64,000 nt of DNA from Crossaster papposus (Eukaryota; Echinodermata; Asteroidea; Velatida; Solasteridae): contig JBAIAA010000008.1 of the NCBI GenBank assembly GCA_037893245.1, positions 4,608,001-4,672,000 on the forward strand, given 5' to 3'. The notes under the pieces are model-generated. The model was not told the origin of the DNA. It made no database searches and was given only the letters and a program-made list of their open reading frames with translations. Both the position numbers and the translations under genes were made by a program. Below, piece by piece: positions 58,965 through 64,000 of this stretch (its first letter is position 1; every line of letters begins with the position of its first letter).

Positions 58965-59211
58965 AAATGTATAGCCTCCGCCTGCTCGCTCTCACTGGCT
59001 TTGTCACACCGACACGCCACCCTGACATTTGTCGGGGAGCACGCAGATAATCCTTGAGCATCAAGGATGAATTAGTAAAAAAGAATTAGTAAAGAAGAAT
59101 TAGTTTGAATGATAGAGACACATTGCAGGAGCCCAATAGAAAAGGCAAGCCCCCGCCAAGCCAACCGGCATCGACTTTATCGACACCGAAAAAACTTGCG
59201 TAAAGTGTCTG
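58965..59211. other. Gap between frr and cdsA where uppS is expected
   Basis: 247 bp without a credible gene. I looked for undecaprenyl diphosphate synthase sequence in the three minus frames and saw none. It contains a short imperfect direct repeat, GAATTAGTAAA, three times near 59070-59105 (the last diverging after GAATTAGT), which could mark a deletion or slippage site. A weak frame at 58831-59064 overlaps cdsA and shows no known motif. Confidence 0.6.
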
Positions 59212-59769
59212 TTAAATTTCCATTAGGTCGTTTTCTTTCTCACTGAGCGCCTTATCAACACTTGCAATCGACTTTTCAGTTAACTTTTGAACACCTTCTT
59301 GCGCACGACGCTCTTCGTCTTCACTGATCTCTTTTTCTTTTTCCAACTCTTTCAGATCAGCCATCGCATCACGGCGAATATTACGAATCGCAATACGGGC
59401 GTTTTCAGCCTCCATACGCGCTTGACGGATAAACCCTTTGCGGGTTTCCTCTGTCAACGGGGGTAAAGGAATACGGATAACCTCACCCGCTGTCGACGGG
59501 TTCAACCCCAGATCTGATTTAAGAATGGCCTTTTCAATATCAGGAATCATAGCCCTTTCCCAAGCACGAATAGTCAGTGTTCTCGCATCTTCCGCACTGA
59601 CATTGGCCACTTGAGCCAGTGGCGTTTCTGATCCGTAATAAGAAACCTTTATACCATCCAGCAGGTTAGGATGGGCACGCCCTGTACGAATCTTTGCAAA
59701 GGCAATAGTCAGAGAGTCAATACTCTTTTCCATGCGCTCAGCGGCATCCTGTTTAATACCATTAATCAT
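59212..59769 (-). CDS. frr: Ribosome recycling factor
   Basis: 185 residues, the usual length. It starts [20 protein letters not shown] and contains [53 protein letters not shown] and [17 protein letters not shown]. It overlaps pyrH by 4 bp (ATGA). Confidence 0.97.
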   Translation of the reverse strand: MINGIKQDAAERMEKSIDSLTIAFAKIRTGRAHPNLLDGIKVSYYGSETPLAQVANVSAEDARTLTIRAWERAMIPDIEKAILKSDLGLNPSTAGEVIRIPLPPLTEETRKGFIRQARMEAENARIAIRNIRRDAMADLKELEKEKEISEDEERRAQEGVQKLTEKSIASVDKALSEKENDLMEI

Positions 59770-60503
59770 TTGTCACCCCCGTTTATGAGCGTTCCTTCAT
59801 CTCCACCAACAACGAGACTCAGAAGTGCGCCAGATTTGTTCATATTAAACACTCTTACAGGCATTTGCTGATCCCTGACCAAGCAAATAGCTGTAAGATC
59901 CATCACGCCCAGCTTTTGCGCCAGAACGTCATCGTAACTCAGTTGCGAAAACTTCACGGCATCGCTGTGCTTTGCAGGGTCTTTATCATAGACACCGTCC
60001 ACCTTGGTGGCTTTCAACACAGCGTCTGCCTCAATTTCTATCCCGCGAAGGCATGCCGCCGAATCCGTGGTAAAGAACGGGTTACCCGTACCGGCTGAAA
60101 AAATGACAACATCACCGCTATTTAAAAACCGCAAAGCACGGCGGCGATCATAGTGCTCAACCACCCCACTCATTGGAATAGCCGACATTACACGGGTATT
60201 GATATTGGAACGCTCCAGAGTATCGCGAATAGCGAGGGCATTCATTACAGTGGCCAACATCCCCATGTGATCACCGGTCACCCGATCAAGACCCGCCGCA
60301 TTGAGTTCTGCACCGCGAAACAGGTTGCCGCCACCCACAACAATACCGACCTGAACGCCAATACCTACTAGCTGACCTATCTCCAGGGCAATCCGGTCGA
60401 GCACTCGCGGATCAATGCCAAAGTTGCCCTGACCTTGCAAAGCTTCACCGCTAAGTTTAAGGAGTATGCGTTTATAGTTGGGCTGTCGATCACTAGCAGG
60501 CAT
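59766..60503 (-). CDS. pyrH: UMP kinase
   Basis: I chose ATG 60501-60503 ([22 protein letters not shown]), giving 245 residues as in relatives; the frame opens further to 60566. Amino-acid-kinase fold with [57 protein letters not shown] and [16 protein letters not shown]. Phosphorylates UMP to UDP. The Shine-Dalgarno sequence is weak (GAGAACTGAT). Confidence 0.93.
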   Translation of the reverse strand: MPASDRQPNYKRILLKLSGEALQGQGNFGIDPRVLDRIALEIGQLVGIGVQVGIVVGGGNLFRGAELNAAGLDRVTGDHMGMLATVMNALAIRDTLERSNINTRVMSAIPMSGVVEHYDRRRALRFLNSGDVVIFSAGTGNPFFTTDSAACLRGIEIEADAVLKATKVDGVYDKDPAKHSDAVKFSQLSYDDVLAQKLGVMDLTAICLVRDQQMPVRVFNMNKSGALLSLVVGGDEGTLINGGDK

Positions 60504-60637
60504 ATCAGTTCTCGCATCATTCGTGGTTTCAAGCAGTTGACCCAATAAAACCATGTCGGATTCCATTGGGTCAGATTCTTAGAAAAATCATCACCTTTTA
60601 CACCACAACAAAGAAGGCAATGCGCTTTCGGTGCCGC

Positions 60638-60662
60638 CCCGGCATTCGTAAAAAATGCCGGG
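60638..60662. other. GC-rich hairpin between tsf and pyrH
   Basis: CCCGGCATT and AATGCCGGG form a perfect 9-bp stem with a 7-nt loop (CGTAAAA on the plus strand). No T-run follows on the minus strand, so it is more likely an RNA processing or stability element than a terminator. Confidence 0.6.
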
Positions 60663-60725
60663 TACGCGAAACTGCTGCCATACACAGTATGCCAGCAGTC
60701 TCAAAGAAGCAAAAAGCATGAACAA

Positions 60726-61586
60726 CTACAGGCCGGCTTGCGCGCGAACCTCAGCAGCGAAATCCACTTCTTCCTTCTCAATACCTTCGCCCACTTCAAA
60801 GCGTACAAAAGCAGTCACAGTTGCCCCCGCTTTCTTGGCCAAAGCACCCACTTTGACGTCTGGGTCCTTAACAAAAGGCTGTTCCAGTAAGCTGTTTTCG
60901 GCCAGAAATTTATTAATACGACCACCGATCATTTTTTCAATGATCTCAGCAGGTTTGCCAGACTGTTCAGCTTGTGCTTTAAAGATAGCTTTCTCTTTCT
61001 CAACCAGCTCAGCAGGCATCTCTTCCTTGCTCACTACCTGAGGGTTAACAGCCGCAACGTGCATGGCCACATCTCGGGTCAACTCTGCGTCACCACCTTC
61101 CTGGCTAACCAGTACAGCAATACGCTTGTTGCCGTGAACATAACCACCAACAACACCACCTTCAACCAGACTCACGCGGCGAACATTGACATTCTCACCA
61201 ATCTTCTGAACCAATGCCAGACGGGCTTCTTCCAACTCACCCGCCATCAAGGTAGCAACGTCAGTTTCTTTACGATCAAAAGCCGCAACAACCACTTTAT
61301 TCACGTAACCCAGGAAATTCTCATCACGGGCAACGAAGTCAGTTTCACTGTTCACTTCAACCAGAACACCGTAGCTGTTGTCAGCGGCGATTTTGGTAGC
61401 AACGATACCTTCGGCGGCGATACGGCCGGCTTTTTTAGCCGCCTTCGCCTGACCGGATTTGCGCATCTCCTCGATGGCCTGATCGATATTACCGTCCACA
61501 GCAACCAGGGCTTTTTTGCATTCCATCATGCCCAGGCCTGTGCGCTCACGCAGCCCCTTCACCATTGCCGCAGTAATTGCTGCCAT
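60726..61586 (-). CDS. tsf: Elongation factor Ts
   Basis: 286 residues. [20 protein letters not shown] with the UBA-like N-terminal domain, [19 protein letters not shown], the EF-Tu nucleotide-exchange motif [15 protein letters not shown] and the C-terminal [15 protein letters not shown] are typical. It reloads EF-Tu with GTP. Downstream of rpsB in the same transcription unit, separated by an attenuator-like hairpin. Confidence 0.96.
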   Translation of the reverse strand: MAAITAAMVKGLRERTGLGMMECKKALVAVDGNIDQAIEEMRKSGQAKAAKKAGRIAAEGIVATKIAADNSYGVLVEVNSETDFVARDENFLGYVNKVVVAAFDRKETDVATLMAGELEEARLALVQKIGENVNVRRVSLVEGGVVGGYVHGNKRIAVLVSQEGGDAELTRDVAMHVAAVNPQVVSKEEMPAELVEKEKAIFKAQAEQSGKPAEIIEKMIGGRINKFLAENSLLEQPFVKDPDVKVGALAKKAGATVTAFVRFEVGEGIEKEEVDFAAEVRAQAGL

Positions 61587-61710
61587 GATTGGTTCCTCTC
61601 ACAATTGATGTTCAAGCTCCTAATAAGGAGCAGAGTGATTATCTGGGTTTCACAGGTGAAATAACAGACTATTTTTGCCTGCACTACCCTTAACGTAATG
61701 TATCAAGTCA

Positions 61711-61739
61711 TTGAAAAAAAAGGGAGCCGACAGCCCCCT
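61711..61739 (-). terminator. Terminator/attenuator between rpsB and tsf
   Basis: On the minus strand GGGGGCTGTCGGCTCCC folds into a short stem with one G-U pair and is followed by eight T. It lies about 25 bp after the rpsB stop. A terminator at this place is known in the E. coli rpsB-tsf operon and makes the two products unequal. Confidence 0.75.
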
Positions 61740-61764
61740 TCTTTTTCAATCAAACTGCCTGCAA

Positions 61765-62598
61765 TTAAGCGTCAGCCTGACCTTTGTCTTCAGCAGCGGC
61801 GGCTGGCTTTTCAGCCACCACTTCTTCCGCTTTTTCTACAACGGCTTCAGCAACAACGTCTTTCGCTGGTGCTTCAACAGCTTCTGCTACCAGCTCTTCT
61901 TCAGCACTGGTATTTGCTGCTGCACGACCTTCAATGACAACATTGGCAGCTGCCTTGATGTATAACTGAATAGCACGGATAGCATCGTCGTTACCTGGGA
62001 TAACGATGTCAACACCTTCAGGGCTGGAGTTAGTATCAACGATACCGATAACAGGGATACCCAGCTTGTTAGCTTCCTGAATAGCGATACGCTCGTGCTC
62101 TACGTCAATAACGAACAGCGCGTCAGGCAGGCCGCCCATATCTTTGATACCGCCCAGACCACGATCCAGCTTTGCCAGATCACGGCTACGCATCAGCGCT
62201 TCTTTCTTGGTCAGCTTCTCAAAGATGCCGTTGTCACGCTGAGTTTCCAGGTCACGCAGACGACGGATAGACTGACGAATCGTTTTGTAGTTCGTCAGCA
62301 TACCACCCAACCAGCGGTGATCAACGTATGGCATGCCACAACGAGAGGCTTCTTCACGGATGACCTTGCCCGCTGCACGCTTGGTACCAACGAACATGAT
62401 CTTGTTCTTTTTTTCAGCCAGTTTCTGGATGAAAGACAGCGCGTTATTGAACGCAGGTAAGGTGTGCTCAAGGTTAATGATATGAATCTTGTTGCGCGCA
62501 CCGAAGATGAATTTGTTCATCTTTGGGTTCCAGTAACGTGTCTGGTGCCCGAAGTGTACGCCCGCCTTGAGCATGTCACGCATAGTGACTTGAGTCAT
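61765..62598 (-). CDS. rpsB: 30S ribosomal protein S2
   Basis: 277 residues, beginning [20 protein letters not shown], with [39 protein letters not shown] and [18 protein letters not shown]. The last ~45 residues form an Ala/Glu-rich low-complexity tail longer than in E. coli S2 (241 aa). First gene of the rpsB-tsf-pyrH-frr series. Confidence 0.97.
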   Translation of the reverse strand: MTQVTMRDMLKAGVHFGHQTRYWNPKMNKFIFGARNKIHIINLEHTLPAFNNALSFIQKLAEKKNKIMFVGTKRAAGKVIREEASRCGMPYVDHRWLGGMLTNYKTIRQSIRRLRDLETQRDNGIFEKLTKKEALMRSRDLAKLDRGLGGIKDMGGLPDALFVIDVEHERIAIQEANKLGIPVIGIVDTNSSPEGVDIVIPGNDDAIRAIQLYIKAAANVVIEGRAAANTSAEEELVAEAVEAPAKDVVAEAVVEKAEEVVAEKPAAAAEDKGQADA

Positions 62599-62760
62599 GA
62601 ATCTCTCCTGATGTCAGGGTTAAGCCTCCATATACCCCATGAACCCGACCCTCTGCTTAACCAAAGAGCACCCAGAGCCATGTGACGGTATACGTGAGTC
62701 TGTAATCTATAATGTCACTGCCGGAGAATCCGACAATCGCGGGGCGCTTTATACCATATT
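62599..62760 (-). promoter_or_regulatory. rpsB promoter and leader region
   Basis: The ~160-bp stretch upstream of rpsB has ATCAGGAGAGATTC directly before the ATG. Further up, ACATTATAGATT on the minus strand could be a -10 with a TTGTCG -35 at a long 19-bp spacing. rpsB is autoregulated by S2 through its leader in gammaproteobacteria; the complementary stretches GGGTTAAGCC and GGCTTAACCC near 62615-62660 hint at leader structure, but I cannot confirm it. Confidence 0.4.
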
Positions 62761-63101
62761 TCCCTGAAAACTAAAACTATCATCGCTTTATTCAACACGG
62801 TACTTTCAGACAAAAACCCGCCTAGATTACCTCGCAACCCATGGAAGGCAATGCAGACGTGTTGTAACCCCTAACAAAAAAGAAAAGAGTGAGCGGGTAA
62901 CGATTGAGCGAAGCAGGTGCAGGCGTAATCATCTATGTCAAATCCTGATTAACACTGTCACAAAGCCGGTTTTCTTGTCAACCGAATGGCGAAACCCAGA
63001 AGGACCGTGGACGTCGTTGAGGACACTTGAAAGGCATGAGCCTTCCTGCGTAACCCCACCTAGCCACGGCAGCTCTGGGTTTCGCTGAGTTTGTGCTCTT
63101 A
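62761..63101. other. Non-coding region between rpsB and IS-A copy 11
   Basis: About 340 bp without a recognisable gene. Divergent genes such as map often lie here in relatives but none is visible. The right half holds the foldback at 62989-63085. The IS-A left end begins at 63102 with flank TCTTA. Confidence 0.5.
62989..63085. repeat. 97-bp foldback structure upstream of rpsB
   Basis: Perfect 12-bp arms GCGAAACCCAGA (62989-63000) and TCTGGGTTTCGC (63074-63085) enclose a second perfect 6-bp pair CCGTGG/CCACGG (63005-63010, 63064-63069) after a symmetric 4-nt internal loop. An apical hairpin AAGGC-ATGA-GCCTT lies inside. No reading frame. It could be a small non-autonomous mobile element, a structured RNA or a protein-binding site. 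Confidence 0.6.
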
Positions 63102-63678
63102 TAGAACTTACGCATTGACAGACATCCAAAAAAATTGCTAGATCAGCAAAAAAACAGTGGATGTCGTCGTGCGTAGAAAAATAACAAAACCAACAACAGC
63201 CAAGTGCGACCTCCCGAAGTATAAGGGGTTTCTACTCTGTGAACCCAAATCAGCCACCTGTACCCGTCTTAGCGAATTGAGTGATATATCGCATGACAGT
63301 GTTAACCGCTTGCTCCAATGTGAAAACTTTGCTCCTGAAGATCTTTTTCTAGAAGCGTCAGCAAGGCTTATTCTTGAAGGTGGGACGCTATCGGTTGATG
63401 ATACGGTGCTGGATAAACCTTATACCCATTACACGGCTTTAGTCGGTCATTACTATTCAGGAAAGCACCACAAAACCGTCAAGGGTATTCATCTCATCAC
63501 GCTTTATTACACGGACATCAAAGGCTACAACTTGCCCGTTAATTTCCGTATTTACAATCCAGCCGATGGCAAAACTAAAAATGACTACTTTGTCGATATG
63601 CTGAAAGAAGTACTGGCATGGGGACTCGAACCTGCATGTGTTACCGGTGACTCTTGGTATAGCAGTATTGGCAACCTC
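63102..63678 (+). mobile_element. IS-A copy 11, left part, interrupted by IS3
   Basis: The left end and first 577 bp of IS-A, with the transposase start at 63157, cut after CTC (63676-63678) by an IS3-family element. Several private substitutions occur (for example RLLQCENF for RFLQRENF). The remainder lies beyond the window. Confidence 0.9.
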
Positions 63679-64000
63679 TGTACTGGTCAACTAAAACCGG
63701 ACACATTTTTGTGAGACTTTTGTCGACACTTCATCCTACCTGACTTTCACGATAATAAATTTCATACTCAATTGGAGAACGATCATCATTTGCCGTATGC
63801 AATCTATCAAGGTTGTAGTACTTCATGTATGCCGCAACATCTTTTTTCATATGTTCCCGCGTGGGTTGAGCTACCTTAAAAATCCAGTCATGCTTTAAGC
63901 TTCCAAAAAACCGCTCAACGACAGCATTGTCCCAGCACGCTCCAACGTCTCCCATGCTTGCACGAATACCATATCCAGAAAGCAGTTTACGGTATCGCTT
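63679..64000 (-). mobile_element. IS3-family element, second copy (runs off the window)
   Basis: Starts TGTACTGGTCAACTAAAACC directly after CTC, as does the complete copy at 36352, and is nearly identical to it. It contains the C-terminal part of OrfB (63731 to the window end; GDVGACWDNAVVERFFGSLK). One difference is NLDRLHTAN for NRDRLHTAN. Confidence 0.92.

Noticed and set aside
58831..59064. 77-codon minus frame as a remnant of uppS
   Set aside because: It overlaps cdsA in another frame and shows none of the uppS motifs.
62464..62685. Plus-strand frames across rpsB and its leader
   Set aside because: Antisense shadows of S2; no supporting motif.
1..64000. CRISPR arrays, tRNA, rRNA, prophage, toxin-antitoxin or defence genes
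   Set aside because: I looked for repeat-spacer patterns, tRNA arms and family motifs and found none; the only regular array is the 11-bp repeat at 48592.

Overview
The window reads as part of the chromosome of a Gammaproteobacterium crowded with insertion sequences (IS). The order rpsB-tsf-pyrH-frr-cdsA-dxr-rseP-bamA-skp-lpxD-fabZ-lpxA-lpxB, and the block yciB/yciI/PHP-domain/yciO/trpS/scpA/scpB, are typical of that class. The heavy IS load, many nested or broken copies and a LapA-type giant adhesin would fit a marine or host-associated Oceanospirillales/Endozoicomonas-like bacterium. The genus is inference, since no rRNA gene is present. By my boundaries about 27 kb of the 64 kb is mobile DNA.

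Layout. 1-9.1 kb: an IS graveyard (IS91 end, IS66 split by ISAzo13, group II intron-like piece, IS-A copies, IS630, an unclassified 1.68 kb IS), with remnants of a coiled-coil gene and an SDR gene. 9.8-12.6 kb: IS1380-type and IS-A elements. 12.6-25.8 kb: one giant minus-strand RTX/LapA-type adhesin gene, interrupted by an IS1380 copy and an IS-A copy (both with exact target duplications) and cut at its 3' side by a third IS. 26-29.2 kb: IS3 relic, IS5, intron-like piece, IS1380. 29.4-35.8 kb: intact housekeeping genes. 35.8-47.4 kb: a JAMM-metalloprotease-like gene split into three pieces by an IS3 element and a nested IS-A array. A block with a truncated tapT (DTW domain), a DOPA dioxygenase, doxX and a lysR gene now lies inside that array. 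47.5-48.9 kb: second ISAzo13 copy. 48.9-62.6 kb: the lipid A, outer-membrane-assembly, isoprenoid and translation cluster on the minus strand, intact except that uppS is missing between frr and cdsA. 63.1-64 kb: IS-A interrupted by IS3.

The commonest element, called IS-A here (1,117 bp; ends TAGAACTTACGCATTGACAG; 351-aa DDE transposase), occurs at least eleven times, whole or in part. Matching its 5-6 bp target duplications across the window (CGTAT at 3.19 and 38.45 kb; GAAATC at 37.78 and 44.67 kb; GAATA at 37.70 and 47.22 kb) shows that halves of single insertions now lie up to 35 kb apart. Two successive inversions by recombination between oppositely oriented IS-A copies would explain all three pairs. 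I regard this rearrangement record, the split JAMM-like gene and the IS-broken LapA-type adhesin with its PAAG cleavage-like motif as the most interesting content. I see no CRISPR array, tRNA or rRNA gene, prophage or clear defence system.
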